Positions 44,224 to 54,297 of a stretch of 64,000 bases of DNA are shown piece by piece. The stretch's first letter is position 1. Every line of letters starts with the position of its first letter. Source of the DNA: Actinomycetota bacterium (GTDB taxonomy: Bacteria; Actinomycetota; Actinomycetes; Nanopelagicales; Nanopelagicaceae). Location of the stretch: the NCBI GenBank assembly GCA_009726125.1, contig WLIT01000005.1, forward strand, positions 1 through 64,000, given 5' to 3'. The translations under genes were made by a program, and so were the position numbers. The notes below the pieces were generated by a model. That model searched no databases, was not told the DNA's origin, and saw only the letters and a list, made by a program, of their open reading frames with translations.

Positions 44224-46878
44224 TTAGAGAAGTGAACGCAGCACATATTGCATGATGCCGCCATGACGGAAGTAATCGGCTTCTCCAGGGGTATCGATTC
44301 GAACTACCGCATCGAAGCTCTTGCCACCCGCAGTGACCTTGACCGTCTTTGGAGCTCCCCCAGTATTTAGCGCTTCAATTCCAGTAATTGTAAATTCCTC
44401 ATCGCCAGTTAATCCAAGTGAAATTGCGTTTTCTCCTTTTGGAAATTGCAAGGGAAGAACACCCATACCAATTAAATTGGAGCGGTGAATTCTCTCAAAT
44501 GATTCTGCGATTACTGCTTTAATTCCAAGTAGCGCCGTACCTTTCGCTGCCCAGTCACGAGATGAACCAGATCCATATTCTTTTCCAGCAAGAATTACTA
44601 GTGGAATTTTCGCAGCTTGATACGCAATAGATGCATCATAAATAGTTGATTGCTCACCATTGTTTATAAAATTCTTAGTGAAGCCACCTTCAACACCATC
44701 TAGCAAGAGGTTTTTCAGACGAATGTTTGCGAATGTGCCACGGATCATTACTTCGTGGTTTCCGCGGCGTGAACCGTATGAGTTGAAATCTGCACGATCG
44801 ATTCCGTGCTCGGCTAAATATTTACCAGCAGGTGAATCCTGCTTAATATTTCCAGCAGGTGAGATGTGATCAGTTGTAACGGAGTCACCAAGAATTGCCA
44901 TCACACGTGCCTTTGCAATGTCTTTCACTGGTTCTGGATTTCTCGGCATGCCCTCGAAGTAAGGAGGTTTGCACACATAAGTAGATTTAAGATCCCAGTC
45001 AAAAACTTTTCCAGTAGGTGTATCAAGAGATTTCCAACGATGATCGCCTTCAAAGACAGTTGCATAATCTTTAGTGAACATCTCGGATGAAATTGAAGAA
45101 TCTACAACGCTCTGGATTTCCGCACTTGTCGGCCAAATATCTTTTAGGTACACGGCTTTGCCTGCTAAATCACTTCCGAGTGGGTCGTTCTCAAAATCGT
45201 GATCCATTGTTCCGGCTAGCGCATAAGCAACAACTAAAGGTGGTGAAGCCAAGTAGTTCATCTTTACATCCGGGCTAATGCGTCCTTCAAAGTTTCTATT
45301 TCCTGATAGGACAGCCGTTACTGCTAGATCATTTTCATGTATTGCTTTACTGATCTCAACTGGAAGTGGTCCTGAGTTGCCGATACAAGTAACGCAACCA
45401 TAGCCAACTAAGTTAAAGCCAAGCTGTTCCATATATGTAGTCAAGCCTGCACGATCATAATAATCTGTTACAACTTTAGATCCTGGGGCAAGGGTAGTTT
45501 TCACCCAAGGTTTGCTGCGCAAACCCTTCTCAACCGCCTTCTTTGCAAGAAGGGCAGCTCCAATCATCACACTTGGATTCGAAGTATTTGTGCAAGATGT
45601 AATTGATGCAATTACAACAGCCCCATTGGAGACTGAAGTAGCGCTTCCGTTAAGCGAGATATTCACCGCTGATTTTGCAGTCTTATCTGTGAAATAAGTA
45701 GGAACAATTTTTTCAAATGCGGCTTTGGAATTGGAAAGTTGAATTCGATCTTGTGGACGTTTAGGTCCAGCGATTGAGGGAACAATTGTCGCTAAATCTA
45801 ACTCCAGAGTTTCAGAGAAACGAGGAACTTCATTTGGGTTATGCCAAAGTCCAACACGCTTTGCATACTCTTCAACTAACGCAAGTTGATCCGCGGTTCG
45901 GCCAGTTAGAGCCATGTAACGAATTGTTTCCTCATCAATAGGGAAGATCGCACAAGTTGAACCGTATTCTGGTGACATATTTCCGATAGTTGTTCGATTA
46001 GCCATCGGAAGCGCAGTTACTCCAGGGCCATAAAATTCTACAAACTTTCCGACGACACCATGCTTGCGAAGCGCTTCGGTAATTGTAAGAACTAAATCAG
46101 TAGCAGTAGTACCAACTGGAAGTTTGCCATTTAATTTAAATCCAACAACTCGCGGAATAAGCATTGAAACTGGCTGCCCGAGAAGTGCTGCTTCAGCTTC
46201 AATCCCACCAACTCCCCAACCCAATACTCCGAGTCCATTAACCATGGTCGTGTGTGAATCAGTTCCTACTAAAGTATCTGGATATGCGCGGAGCACGCCG
46301 TTTATATTGCGCGTCATTATTACTCTTGCTAAATACTCAATGTTTACTTGGTGAACAATTCCAGTTCCAGGTGGAACAACTTTGAACTCATCGAATGCGC
46401 TCTGTCCCCAGCGCAGGAATCTATAACGCTCTTGATTGCGTTGATATTCAATATCTGTGTTCTCTTCAAAGGCTGTCGCCGTACCAAATTTATCTGCGAT
46501 GACAGAGTGATCGATCACCAGTTCTGCAGGAGCTAGTGGGTTTACCTTTGCGGGATCTCCACCTAATTCCACGATCGCTTCTCGCATTGTTGCTAGATCC
46601 ACAATGCACGGTACGCCAGTGAAATCCTGCATGATTACGCGTGCTGGCGTAAATTGAATTTCAGTATCGGGCTCAGAATCTGGATTCCAATTTGCGAGTG
46701 CCTCTATCTGAGCAGAAGTTATATTCGCGCCATCTTCAGTTCGGAGTAAATTTTCAAGTAAAACTTTTAAGCTAAATGGAAGAGTCTTCGCCGCCGGCAA
46801 CTTAGTTATGTCAAAGATTTCATATTTCTTACCTGATACTTCGATTTCAACCTTAGCGCCAAAGGAATTTTTACTCAT
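44224..46878 (-). CDS. acnA: Aconitate hydratase AcnA
   Basis: TCA-cycle aconitase of 884 residues, converting citrate to isocitrate with a 4Fe-4S cluster. Cluster cysteines are visible in ITSCTNTSN and in CVTCIGNSG (CX2C), and substrate-binding blocks [11 protein letters not shown] and [13 protein letters not shown] occur in the C-terminal swivelling domain. The length matches the AcnA/IRP1 type rather than AcnB, so RNA binding when the cluster is lost is conceivable but untested here. It lies between the RNA methyltransferase and dxs with a 28-base gap to dxs. Confidence 0.97.
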   Translation of the reverse strand: MSKNSFGAKVEIEVSGKKYEIFDITKLPAAKTLPFSLKVLLENLLRTEDGANITSAQIEALANWNPDSEPDTEIQFTPARVIMQDFTGVPCIVDLATMREAIVELGGDPAKVNPLAPAELVIDHSVIADKFGTATAFEENTDIEYQRNQERYRFLRWGQSAFDEFKVVPPGTGIVHQVNIEYLARVIMTRNINGVLRAYPDTLVGTDSHTTMVNGLGVLGWGVGGIEAEAALLGQPVSMLIPRVVGFKLNGKLPVGTTATDLVLTITEALRKHGVVGKFVEFYGPGVTALPMANRTTIGNMSPEYGSTCAIFPIDEETIRYMALTGRTADQLALVEEYAKRVGLWHNPNEVPRFSETLELDLATIVPSIAGPKRPQDRIQLSNSKAAFEKIVPTYFTDKTAKSAVNISLNGSATSVSNGAVVIASITSCTNTSNPSVMIGAALLAKKAVEKGLRSKPWVKTTLAPGSKVVTDYYDRAGLTTYMEQLGFNLVGYGCVTCIGNSGPLPVEISKAIHENDLAVTAVLSGNRNFEGRISPDVKMNYLASPPLVVAYALAGTMDHDFENDPLGSDLAGKAVYLKDIWPTSAEIQSVVDSSISSEMFTKDYATVFEGDHRWKSLDTPTGKVFDWDLKSTYVCKPPYFEGMPRNPEPVKDIAKARVMAILGDSVTTDHISPAGNIKQDSPAGKYLAEHGIDRADFNSYGSRRGNHEVMIRGTFANIRLKNLLLDGVEGGFTKNFINNGEQSTIYDASIAYQAAKIPLVILAGKEYGSGSSRDWAAKGTALLGIKAVIAESFERIHRSNLIGMGVLPLQFPKGENAISLGLTGDEEFTITGIEALNTGGAPKTVKVTAGGKSFDAVVRIDTPGEADYFRHGGIMQYVLRSLL

Positions 46879-46887
46879 GGTCGTATC

Positions 46888-48087
46888 TTAACCGAGGGTA
46901 AAGCGAGCCACACATTCCACGTGGTGGGTCATCGGGAATAGGTCGAAGCCAACGATGTGATCTAGGTGATAACCGCCCTCTTCGAGTTGCTTGGCATCTC
47001 TTGCGAGCGATGCCGGGTCGCATGAAACATAAACAATTGTCCGTGGCTTCTTCGCCATCATCTGTTTTACAACCATCTCACCAGCGCCAGTACGTGGCGG
47101 ATCTAACAAAATGACATCGATTCGATTAATAAGTGGCAGCTTCTGTTCGACCCGACCGGAATGAATCATTACATTTTTCTTCTTATCGAAAATCTTAAGC
47201 GCATCCTGCGTTGCCCGATGGCTCGATTCAATTAGGTGGACTTTGCCGATGTCGCCAATATCTTCGGATATCGGGGCGGTAAATAACCCAACGCCGCCAT
47301 AAAGATCGCAAACTTGGTCTCCGGGGCGAAGTGCCAATAAATCCATAACTAATTTCGAGAGAGTTTCTGGTGCAGCCTTGTGACTCTGCCAGAACGAGGT
47401 TGGTGATATTTCAAAAGTATGTTCGCCAACTACCTCGTGCAATTGTGTTGGCCCGGAAATACTTCGTCCACCTCTGGAGACATTTCGTTCGCCGGAATTT
47501 GATACCGCAACTTCTAACCGATCGTCGCCCTTCCAATTCCGCGAGAACATTGCCGGATCATTTATAGCTTCAACTGCAATTAAGCATTTATCAATCTCGG
47601 TGACCTCTTTGCTGCGCGCAGAGAAGAGCCCTGGTTTACCATTCTTTGAAATCGCAAAGTCCATCCGCGTCCGCCAGTGCAGGCCATCCTTAGGTTCTAC
47701 TGCGATTACATCAAGATCTATTTCAATTCTTCCAAGGCGCGAAAATTGTTCACGAATCACTGAACGCTTAAATTCACTCTGTTTTGCAATATCAATATGT
47801 TGGAAGTCGCAACCACCGCACCCGCCAGGCACTGCATACTTACAAGGAGGGGTTACACGATCTTCGGACGCTTTAATTATTTCTACCGCATCGCCGCGCG
47901 CTAATTTCGAAGATACTGAAGTTATTTCTACGACCGCTTCTTCTCCAGTAATTCCATATCGAACAAAAATAACCTGGCCTTTATGACGCGCAATAAAATG
48001 GCCACCATGCGCAATTGGTCCAATTTCTACCGTTATCCGGTCGCCTACTTTTAATAAACTTTCGGCGTTTCCTATTTTGGATTCCAT
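46888..48087 (-). CDS. TRAM-domain class I RNA m5U methyltransferase (RumA/TrmA family)
   Basis: SAM-dependent uridine-C5 methyltransferase of 399 residues. It begins with a TRAM domain (about 10-65), then iron-sulfur cysteines CX5-6CX2C (CKYAVPGGCGGC), a SAM fold with DLYGGVGLFT, DPPRTGAG, and the catalytic Cys in VSCDPASLARD. The family modifies 23S rRNA or tRNA; the target here cannot be read. Its place before the TrkA pair matches Rv2689c. It follows acnA by a 9-base gap on the same strand and is divergent from trkA. Confidence 0.9.
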   Translation of the reverse strand: MESKIGNAESLLKVGDRITVEIGPIAHGGHFIARHKGQVIFVRYGITGEEAVVEITSVSSKLARGDAVEIIKASEDRVTPPCKYAVPGGCGGCDFQHIDIAKQSEFKRSVIREQFSRLGRIEIDLDVIAVEPKDGLHWRTRMDFAISKNGKPGLFSARSKEVTEIDKCLIAVEAINDPAMFSRNWKGDDRLEVAVSNSGERNVSRGGRSISGPTQLHEVVGEHTFEISPTSFWQSHKAAPETLSKLVMDLLALRPGDQVCDLYGGVGLFTAPISEDIGDIGKVHLIESSHRATQDALKIFDKKKNVMIHSGRVEQKLPLINRIDVILLDPPRTGAGEMVVKQMMAKKPRTIVYVSCDPASLARDAKQLEEGGYHLDHIVGFDLFPMTHHVECVARFTLG

Positions 48088-48118
48088 AGATGAACCTTAA
48101 GGGTGTAAGTTGTACTTC

Positions 48119-48781
48119 GTGCACGTAGTGATTATGGGTTGCGGTCGGGTCGGCTCTGGTTTAGCCATTGATTTAGAGGCAGCCGGCCATTCAGTATCAA
48201 TAATTGACCAGAATCAAGAGGCATTTCGCAGGTTAGGTCCGGATTTTAAAGGCCAAACTATCGCTGGAGTTGGCTTCGATCGAGATATTTTGCTTGCAGC
48301 TGGAATTGAAAAAGCGGATGCCTTTGCAGCAGTTTCCAATGGTGATAATTCAAATATTCTCGCTGCGCGAGTTGCGCGTGAGACCTACGGTGTTGAGAAA
48401 GTCGTTGCTCGTATTTACGATCCAGCTCGCGCAGAAATTTACCAACGCCTTGGCATTCCAACAGTCGCAACAGTTCTTTGGACTACAGATCAAATCATTC
48501 GACGACTTGCCCCAGAAGGTTCGCGTTCGGAATGGCGAGATGCAAGTGGTGTAGTTCAACTATGCGAAGTTCATATTCACCGTGATTGGTTCGGACAACC
48601 AGTTTCTCTGATTGAAACTTCCACAAAAGCCCGAGTTGCTTTTATCACTCGACTAGGTGAAGGAATGATTCCAACCGAAAATACTGCGCTCCAAGAGGGC
48701 GATCTGGTTCATGTAATGGTGACGGATTCTGAACTCGCAAGCGTTGAAGCCGCACTCGCAAAATCTCCGGAAGAGGCTTAG
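48119..48781 (+). CDS. TrkA family potassium uptake protein (CeoB-like)
   Basis: Cytoplasmic gating subunit of a Trk/Ktr type potassium channel, with an RCK-N NAD-binding fold (VVIMGCGRVGSG) and an RCK-C domain from about residue 140. The track uses a TTG at 48110, but GTG at 48119 gives the family-typical start MHVVIMGCGRVG and is preferred (220 residues). A second TrkA follows after 5 bases, as in ceoB-ceoC of Mycobacterium. No membrane TrkH/KtrB gene is in the window. NAD or c-di-AMP binding is known for the family but not shown here. Confidence 0.88.
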   Translation: MHVVIMGCGRVGSGLAIDLEAAGHSVSIIDQNQEAFRRLGPDFKGQTIAGVGFDRDILLAAGIEKADAFAAVSNGDNSNILAARVARETYGVEKVVARIYDPARAEIYQRLGIPTVATVLWTTDQIIRRLAPEGSRSEWRDASGVVQLCEVHIHRDWFGQPVSLIETSTKARVAFITRLGEGMIPTENTALQEGDLVHVMVTDSELASVEAALAKSPEEA

Positions 48782-48786
48782 GACTT

Positions 48787-49449
48787 ATGAGAATTGCGAT
48801 TGCTGGTGCTGGGAATGTTGGACGTTCAATTGCGCGCGAACTAATTGATAATGGCCATCAAGTTCTTCTTATCGATCGTGATCCAAAGGCGCTAAAGCTG
48901 GGGAGCGTTGCTAACGCGGAATGGCTTATGGCTGATGTCTGCGAAATTTCCTCCTTAGATAACGCAAAATTAGATACCTGCCAAGTCATGATTGCTGCGA
49001 CTGGCGATGACAAGGTAAATCTTGTTGCCTCACTCTTGGCTAAGACTGAATATGGCGTTCCAAGAGTTGTGGCCCGAGTAAATCACCCAAAGAATGAGTG
49101 GATGTTTGATTCCTCATGGGGTGTAGATGTTTCTGTTTCAACACCAAGAATTATCTCGGCAATTGTTGAAGAAGCAGTATCGGTCGGTGATGTAGTTCGT
49201 CTATTCTCACTTCGCAAAGGTGAAGCTAGTTTGGTAGAAATTACACTTCCAGAAGCAGCAAAATGTTTAGGTAGAACAGTTGAAGAGGTAAAACTTCCCG
49301 AGAATGCAACTCTTGCGGCGATTGTTCGCGATGGTCAAGTAATAACTCCACATGCACATGATGTTTACTCTGCTGGAGATGAACTGCTCTTTGTTGCAAC
49401 CGCCGCCGCTGAAGAGTTATTAAAGAGCTGCTTTATTTCAAGTAACTAA
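48787..49449 (+). CDS. TrkA family potassium uptake protein (CeoC-like)
   Basis: Second TrkA-type subunit, 220 residues, with the fold IAIAGAGNVGRSIARELIDNGH and the strand LLIDRDP at the N-terminus and an RCK-C domain in the last 80 residues. It pairs with the preceding gene to form a hetero-oligomeric channel regulator, as ceoBC do. Sequence similarity between the two is moderate, so the duplication is old. Its stop codon overlaps that of the convergent DUF3159 gene (CTAA). Confidence 0.9.
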   Translation: MRIAIAGAGNVGRSIARELIDNGHQVLLIDRDPKALKLGSVANAEWLMADVCEISSLDNAKLDTCQVMIAATGDDKVNLVASLLAKTEYGVPRVVARVNHPKNEWMFDSSWGVDVSVSTPRIISAIVEEAVSVGDVVRLFSLRKGEASLVEITLPEAAKCLGRTVEEVKLPENATLAAIVRDGQVITPHAHDVYSAGDELLFVATAAAEELLKSCFISSN

Positions 49450-50054
49450 TCGGCCTTTGCGGTTGGAACAGATTTAATCACGAGCCAAGTTCCCCACAGC
49501 GTTGCCAAATAAAGTGGAAATCCTAAGAAAATATTTGCAACTCCCAGAGCATTTAATTGATTCGCTTTAAAGAGCGGATACTGGACCACTAGACGAATAG
49601 CAAAGAGTGCGAACCAGATCCAAGTCGCCTTCTTATAGGCAGCCATGCGAGCAGGATTTTTTCGCCAATTTAAATTTTCTCCCAAGATTGGACCCAGAAG
49701 AACTCCGATTAGTGGCCACTTTATAAGAATTGAAATTAAGTAGACCAGCGCAAAGGCTGAGTTTTTCCAGAGACTAGGAGCGTAATAATCTTTTGCCTCA
49801 CCAGTCTTCCAAGCGAACCATCCGCAGAAAGCAATCCCGATAAATCCAGAGATTGAATGCGTCAAGGTGTCTCGCTTAATTAAACGCCAAATCATTAATA
49901 GCACAGCAGTTGTGATTGAAATATATAAGCAGACTTTCAAATTATGCGTAATGTTGTATGTAAGTAGGAAAATTAGTGAGGGAATTGTGGAATCAATAAT
50001 TCCCTTCTTGCCACCAAGCGCCGTTACTACTTTAGCTCTCTCTTCTTCTTGCAT
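49446..50054 (-). CDS. DUF3159 family membrane protein
   Basis: A 202-residue membrane protein with five or six hydrophobic segments, including ALVYLISILIKWPLIGVLLGPILG and VKSVPTAKA at the end. The beginning (EERAKVVTALGGKKGIIDSTIPSLIF) is characteristic of DUF3159, and its position after the TrkA pair and beside dut agrees with Rv2693c-type genes. Function unknown. It begins within 1 base of the dut stop (shared base at 50054), so the genes are co-transcribed. Confidence 0.84.
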   Translation of the reverse strand: MQEEERAKVVTALGGKKGIIDSTIPSLIFLLTYNITHNLKVCLYISITTAVLLMIWRLIKRDTLTHSISGFIGIAFCGWFAWKTGEAKDYYAPSLWKNSAFALVYLISILIKWPLIGVLLGPILGENLNWRKNPARMAAYKKATWIWFALFAIRLVVQYPLFKANQLNALGVANIFLGFPLYLATLWGTWLVIKSVPTAKAD

Positions 50055-50497
50055 TAGCTCTTGCCTCCCGTAGAACCGAAGCCACCAGAACCACGATCTG
50101 AACCAGGCAGGGTCTTTACCTCAATAAATTCCGCGCGCTCAACTTTTTGAATAACTAACTGTGCAATCCGATCGCCTTTTTTAAATGAGATGGCCTCTTT
50201 TGGATCATGATTGATAAGAATTATTTGTAGCTCACCACGAAAACCAGCATCAACCGTTCCTGGAGAATTAACCATTGTGACCCCATGCTTAATCGCCAGA
50301 CCCGAGCGCGGATGAACTAACGCAACATAACCATTGGGAAGCGCTATTGAAATTCCGGTTGGAACTAGTGTGCGCTCCCCTGGCTGCAGGGTTACATCAA
50401 TTCGGGAAGTTAAATCGGCGCCGGCATCGCCAGGCTTTGCATAACTAGGCAGCGTAACCGAAGAATCCAGGCGGGTTATTAAAACTTCAACGCTCAT
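50054..50497 (-). CDS. dut: dUTP diphosphatase
   Basis: Homotrimeric dUTPase (147 residues), hydrolysing dUTP to dUMP to keep uracil out of DNA. All five motifs are visible: GDAGADL (I), HPRSGLA (II), GTVDAGFRGEL (III), GDRIAQLV (IV) and the glycine-rich RGSGGFGSTG (V) tail that closes over the active site. It overlaps the thioesterase-like gene by 4 bases and the DUF3159 gene by 1 base. The same neighbourhood holds in Mycobacterium (Rv2697c). Confidence 0.96.
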   Translation of the reverse strand: MSVEVLITRLDSSVTLPSYAKPGDAGADLTSRIDVTLQPGERTLVPTGISIALPNGYVALVHPRSGLAIKHGVTMVNSPGTVDAGFRGELQIILINHDPKEAISFKKGDRIAQLVIQKVERAEFIEVKTLPGSDRGSGGFGSTGGKS

Positions 50498-51078
50498 GGA
50501 TTAATTTCAAATTCTGGATCAACAAATGCGAGTAGCTCTGGATGTGCGGTTACGTGATCTAAGTAGGCCTTAGGTGCATTGTCTAGGAAATGTTGCATCG
50601 GAACTATTACATAGAGGGCAGCGGCTCTAACTGCAATTGGACCATCAATAGAATCTATTCGCCCGACTGCGCTGCAGTAAACTTTCCGATTAACCTGGCC
50701 AGTAATTTCCGCACTTATATGTATTACCGTTCCGAGCGGAACTGGAAGCAGAAAATCGGTTTCCAACCTTGCAGTAACTGCAGGAGAGCGAATCAGCCAC
50801 ATAAGTTTTCCCAGAGCCTCATCAAAAGCAAGTGACAAGAGTCCTCCGTGTGCAAGTCCTGGTGCACCTTGATGATCTTCGGTAACGGTAAATACTGCAG
50901 TTAAATTCTGACCTTCACCGGCATGTGCAATTAAATGCAGACCAGTTGGATGTAATTCTCCGCAACCGAAACAATGTCCAAAGTGTGAAGGAATTTTTGT
51001 TCCAGGAAGTGGCGCCTTGGCATGGCGAGGTGGAATCTCTGCACCCTCTGGTGGCACCGTACTTGGAACACGACTCAT
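50494..51078 (-). CDS. PaaI/hotdog-fold thioesterase family protein
   Basis: A 194-residue hotdog-fold protein. The N-terminus holds FGCGELHPTGLHL and the central block GAPGLAHGGLLSLAFDEALG has the His-Gly-Gly and acidic residue of PaaI/4HBT-type acyl-CoA thioesterases. Two cysteines in HCFGCG could bind metal but are common in this group. Substrate is not evident. It lies upstream of dut with a 4-base overlap; the start faces the divergent DUF3093 gene, 67 bases away. Confidence 0.82.
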   Translation of the reverse strand: MSRVPSTVPPEGAEIPPRHAKAPLPGTKIPSHFGHCFGCGELHPTGLHLIAHAGEGQNLTAVFTVTEDHQGAPGLAHGGLLSLAFDEALGKLMWLIRSPAVTARLETDFLLPVPLGTVIHISAEITGQVNRKVYCSAVGRIDSIDGPIAVRAAALYVIVPMQHFLDNAPKAYLDHVTAHPELLAFVDPEFEINP

Positions 51079-51145
51079 GAGTGAAGCCTAACCTGTGATG
51101 ATGTCTGAGCAAATAAACGCAACGGTTATGCCGTAGCGTGCGCCT

Positions 51146-51628
51146 GTGGGAAAAATTAATAGACATAAAGATTTGGACTACGGGCTTCCGATTTATCAAG
51201 AGAAGTTGAATTGGAGCAAATGGCTCTGGGTCTTCGCGATATTTATGGCAGCCTCTGTTTCGTTATCCATCTGGGCGGCGCTAGGAAATGGATCCGCGAT
51301 TACTGTCTCATTGATTCAATTTGGACTATTAATTTTTACAGCCAAGCGGACTGCTCTAGAAATCACAGTTACTAAAGGCTGGTTGCTAGTTGGGCCTGCA
51401 GCCATAGAGCGAGCTTTTATCCACAATTTCAAAGCGCTGGAAGCCGCAGAATTTAAACGGGTTCGCGGCGTAGATGCCGACCCTGCGAGTTATTTACAAA
51501 TTAGATTTTGGGCAAGTACTGCAATCAAAATTGATTTAAGGGATCCAAAAGATAAAACGCCCTACTGGCTAATAAGCACCAATAGAGCGAATGAGTTAGC
51601 TAAATTACTTAACGTTGGAGAACACTAA
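51146..51628 (+). CDS. DUF3093 family protein
   Basis: A 160-residue protein with two membrane segments at about 27-45 and 50-66 and a C-terminal globular part ending in NRANELAKLL. The beginning (YQEKLNWSKWLWV) and the RGVDADPASYLQIRFW segment fit DUF3093, a family seen beside dut and DUF4193 in Actinobacteria (Rv2698). The role is unknown. GTG start. It ends one base from the stop of the convergent DUF4193 gene, with no terminator between them. Confidence 0.83.
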   Translation: MGKINRHKDLDYGLPIYQEKLNWSKWLWVFAIFMAASVSLSIWAALGNGSAITVSLIQFGLLIFTAKRTALEITVTKGWLLVGPAAIERAFIHNFKALEAAEFKRVRGVDADPASYLQIRFWASTAIKIDLRDPKDKTPYWLISTNRANELAKLLNVGEH

Positions 51629-51629
51629 C

Positions 51630-51926
51630 TTAGGCACAATCCTTACAGACTGCTTTTGTGCCCTCACCTTTTGCGAGTTGTGAAGCGTGATGAACTAAGA
51701 AACATCTTGAACAAGTGAATTCATCTTCTTGCCTTGGAACTACGCGAACCGTCAACTCTTCGCCTGAAAGATCAGCTCCTGGAAGTTCTAGATTCTCAGC
51801 CGCATCCTCTTCGTCAATATCTACTTGACCAGATTGAGCATCTGCCCTTCGCGCTTTGAGTTCTTCAAGTGATTCTTCATGAAGTTCTTCATCTTGCTTT
51901 CGAGGTGTGTCGTAATCCGTTGCCAT
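51630..51926 (-). CDS. DUF4193 small zinc-ribbon-like protein
   Basis: A 98-residue acidic protein: MATDYDTPR at the N-terminus, an acidic middle, and a C-terminal pair CSRC ... CKDC that would bind zinc. This is the conserved actinobacterial DUF4193 (Rv2699c) found beside DUF3093 and dut. Its function is not known to me. A full AGGAGG ribosome site precedes the ATG, suggesting high translation. The 145-base leader separates it from the desaturase on the same strand. Confidence 0.88.
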   Translation of the reverse strand: MATDYDTPRKQDEELHEESLEELKARRADAQSGQVDIDEEDAAENLELPGADLSGEELTVRVVPRQEDEFTCSRCFLVHHASQLAKGEGTKAVCKDCA

Positions 51927-52071
51927 GGCACCTCCTCTTAAAATTTACTGCAGCAATTCTTATAACTGCCAACAGGGCGGATAGTGTCGTATAAGTAGTC
52001 CGCTTGCCTAATCAGCTCTCGGCGTGTCGAAATTATTCCCGCCTACGGCACATATCCTGCTGAAATCTTCT

Positions 52072-53040
52072 TTAATCCTTAATGCGAATTGGATTCTGCC
52101 CTCTAGCAACTAAACGATCGAAGTGAGCATCTCGTTTTTCAACAAATTTAGAGACATCAGCTTCTGCTCCTGCTATATATGCAGCTAACTCATCACGAGC
52201 GGCTGCGCCCTCAGCTGTGAAATCTTCTCGGTTAAAGATATTCCAAGCACGTAGAACTGGTGCAACTACATCCTCTAAGTGAGATTTTGGATCATAAATT
52301 CCGGCAAGTGCGATTTGTACTGACTTTCGTCCCCAACCTGGCATTCCCGCACCTGGCATTTGGAAATTTGTTACAACATCTTTAATTGCAACCATTGCAG
52401 CATTTGGCTCCATATCAATCGCGGCGCCTAAAAGATTGCGATAGAACAACATGTGTAAATTCTCATCTAACGCTACTCGCGCCAACATTCCTTCGCAGAC
52501 TTCATCATTTGAAATTCGCCCAGTATTGCGATGTGAAATTCGAGTGGCAAGTTCTTGGAAAGTTACATATGAAACGGTGTGCAACATATCGTTGTCATAA
52601 GGCGTTTGATAGCCCGCCATCATGTGGGCCATACGTAAATCTTCAAGTTCATTTGGGTCAACGCCGCGGGTTGCCATCAGATAATCACGCATAACAATTC
52701 CATGACGGGCTTCTTCAGCAGTCCAGCGATTTATCCAGGTATTCCATGCACCTTCGCGACTCATAGAAACTGCAATTTCGGTGTGGTAACTCGGCAGATT
52801 ATCTTCAGTAAGTAAATTAAGAATTAGCGAATCCTGTGCAATCGCACTTAATTTGGAATCTTTTGCTTCCCAGGCATCACCATTTAGTGGACCAGCAAAT
52901 GTTCGGCCCTCACTCCATGGTACGAATTCGTGTGGGTACCAATCTTTTGTGGTTGCAACGTGGCGCTCTAATTCGACCTCAACAACTGGTTCTAAATCGC
53001 GAATTAACCGCGCTTGAATCTTCGGATCGATTGATGCCAT
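52072..53040 (-). CDS. Acyl-[acyl-carrier-protein] desaturase (DesA-like)
   Basis: Soluble di-iron desaturase of 322 residues, inserting a double bond in acyl-ACP. The two ferritin-like E-X2-H motifs are visible as EEARH (near 110) and DENLH (near 195), and an N-terminal Glu motif near VEVELERH. This is the actinobacterial DesA1/DesA2 type of family. It has its own promoter region between it and trmD. It would control membrane fluidity together with the PlsC acyltransferases elsewhere in the window. Confidence 0.92.
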   Translation of the reverse strand: MASIDPKIQARLIRDLEPVVEVELERHVATTKDWYPHEFVPWSEGRTFAGPLNGDAWEAKDSKLSAIAQDSLILNLLTEDNLPSYHTEIAVSMSREGAWNTWINRWTAEEARHGIVMRDYLMATRGVDPNELEDLRMAHMMAGYQTPYDNDMLHTVSYVTFQELATRISHRNTGRISNDEVCEGMLARVALDENLHMLFYRNLLGAAIDMEPNAAMVAIKDVVTNFQMPGAGMPGWGRKSVQIALAGIYDPKSHLEDVVAPVLRAWNIFNREDFTAEGAAARDELAAYIAGAEADVSKFVEKRDAHFDRLVARGQNPIRIKD

Positions 53041-53088
53041 TGGTGGAACTTAGCGCAGGTCTCTAGTTACTCGCGAGTTAAAAAGCTA

Positions 53089-53799
53089 TTAACGCAGGCG
53101 ATTCTTGGTACGAATTAGTGCCTGCTCTAATCGCCACTTCGCAATTTCGCTGTGATTTCCCGACAGTAGGACATCAGGAACGCTTAGTCCGCGCCACTCT
53201 TTTGGCTTTGTGTAATTTGGATATTCCACCAAAGCCCCGCCATCTGAAGTCAAAGTATGTGACTCTTCATCAAGTGAAGCCGGGTTACCAATAACTCCTG
53301 GCAGCAATCGAATTATCGCTTCCATGATGACAAGTGTTGCTACCTCGCCACCACCTAAAACATAGTCTCCGATAGATACTTCACGAACTTTAAAATTTTT
53401 CTGAGTGGAGTAAAAATCACTTACTCGCACATCAATTCCTTCATAACGTCCACAAGCGAATATCAGGTGCTTCGATTTAGTTAGTTCAATCGCAAGCTCT
53501 TGGGTTAGCTTCTGCCCAGCCGGCGTTAAGACTATTAATTCATGAACCTCATTAGGGACAAGTTCCGCAACCGAATCGATTGCGCTACCCCAAGGTTCTG
53601 GCGACATCACCATGCCAGCGCCACCACCATAAGGAGTGTCATCTACTGAGCCATGAACATCACTTGTCTGGTCCCGTAGGTCATGTATCGCAACTGAAAT
53701 TAGACCAGCGGCTTGCGCCTTGCCAATCAGTGAAAGATTTAGCGGCGCTAAATATTCAGGAAATATTGTGATTACATCAAAACGATTAACGTTATTCAT
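53089..53799 (-). CDS. trmD: tRNA (guanine-N1)-methyltransferase
   Basis: SPOUT-class enzyme that makes m1G37 in tRNA and prevents frameshifting. The trefoil-knot SAM site appears as YVLGGGEVA with IMEAIIRLLPGVIGN, and the N-terminal DVITIFPEYL is canonical. The track begins at 53847; ATG at 53799 gives a normal 236-residue protein beginning MNNVNRFDVITIFPEY and overlaps rimM by 8 bases. It ends the rpsP-khpA-rimM-trmD operon. Confidence 0.96.
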   Translation of the reverse strand: MNNVNRFDVITIFPEYLAPLNLSLIGKAQAAGLISVAIHDLRDQTSDVHGSVDDTPYGGGAGMVMSPEPWGSAIDSVAELVPNEVHELIVLTPAGQKLTQELAIELTKSKHLIFACGRYEGIDVRVSDFYSTQKNFKVREVSIGDYVLGGGEVATLVIMEAIIRLLPGVIGNPASLDEESHTLTSDGGALVEYPNYTKPKEWRGLSVPDVLLSGNHSEIAKWRLEQALIRTKNRLR

Positions 53800-54295
53800 C
53801 CAGTAGCCCAATCGGCGGGACGATAACGATTCTGCGATTTTTAACATCCACGATAGGAACTATAGCTTTTACGAATGGGATCAAAACTTCACGACCGTTG
53901 TAATCAACCGTGAGCACATCTTGGCCCGGTAAATTGATTACATCGGTTACTAGACCGATTTCAAGACCCGCTTCCGTTGTGACTTGGCATTGAAGCAACT
54001 GTTGAACATGGAAGTCATCTTCAGTTGATTCTGCATCGATATCTACATCGGCAAGCAATAAAACATTTTTAAGTTTTTCAATTTCGTTGCGATCACTGAC
54101 TCCGGCAAATCCTAAGAGAAGCGTTCCGTTATGGTTTCTAACTGAAGTAATCGTTAGTGGACCAAAAGTTGATGGCTCCGTCGCAAGGACAGAGCCAACA
54201 TAAAATCGATCTTCAGGTTGATCAGTACGAACTTCTACTGTCGCCTCACCAAGAACTCCATGTGCGCGACCAATTCTGGCAACGACAAGTTGCAC
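53792..54295 (-). CDS. rimM: 16S rRNA processing protein RimM
   Basis: Assembly factor for the 30S head region that binds ribosomal protein S19. The 167-residue protein has the N-terminal IGRAHGVLGEATVEVRTD block and a C-terminal PRC barrel ending in FVKAIVPIVD. GTG start. It lies 2 bases after the KH-protein gene and overlaps trmD, as is universal in this operon type. Confidence 0.94.
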   Translation of the reverse strand: MQLVVARIGRAHGVLGEATVEVRTDQPEDRFYVGSVLATEPSTFGPLTITSVRNHNGTLLLGFAGVSDRNEIEKLKNVLLLADVDIDAESTEDDFHVQQLLQCQVTTEAGLEIGLVTDVINLPGQDVLTVDYNGREVLIPFVKAIVPIVDVKNRRIVIVPPIGLLDE

Positions 54296-54297
54296 TA

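Noticed and set aside
53800-53847. Longer start for trmD
   Set aside because: The 16 extra residues lie in rimM and are absent from the canonical TrmD N-terminus.
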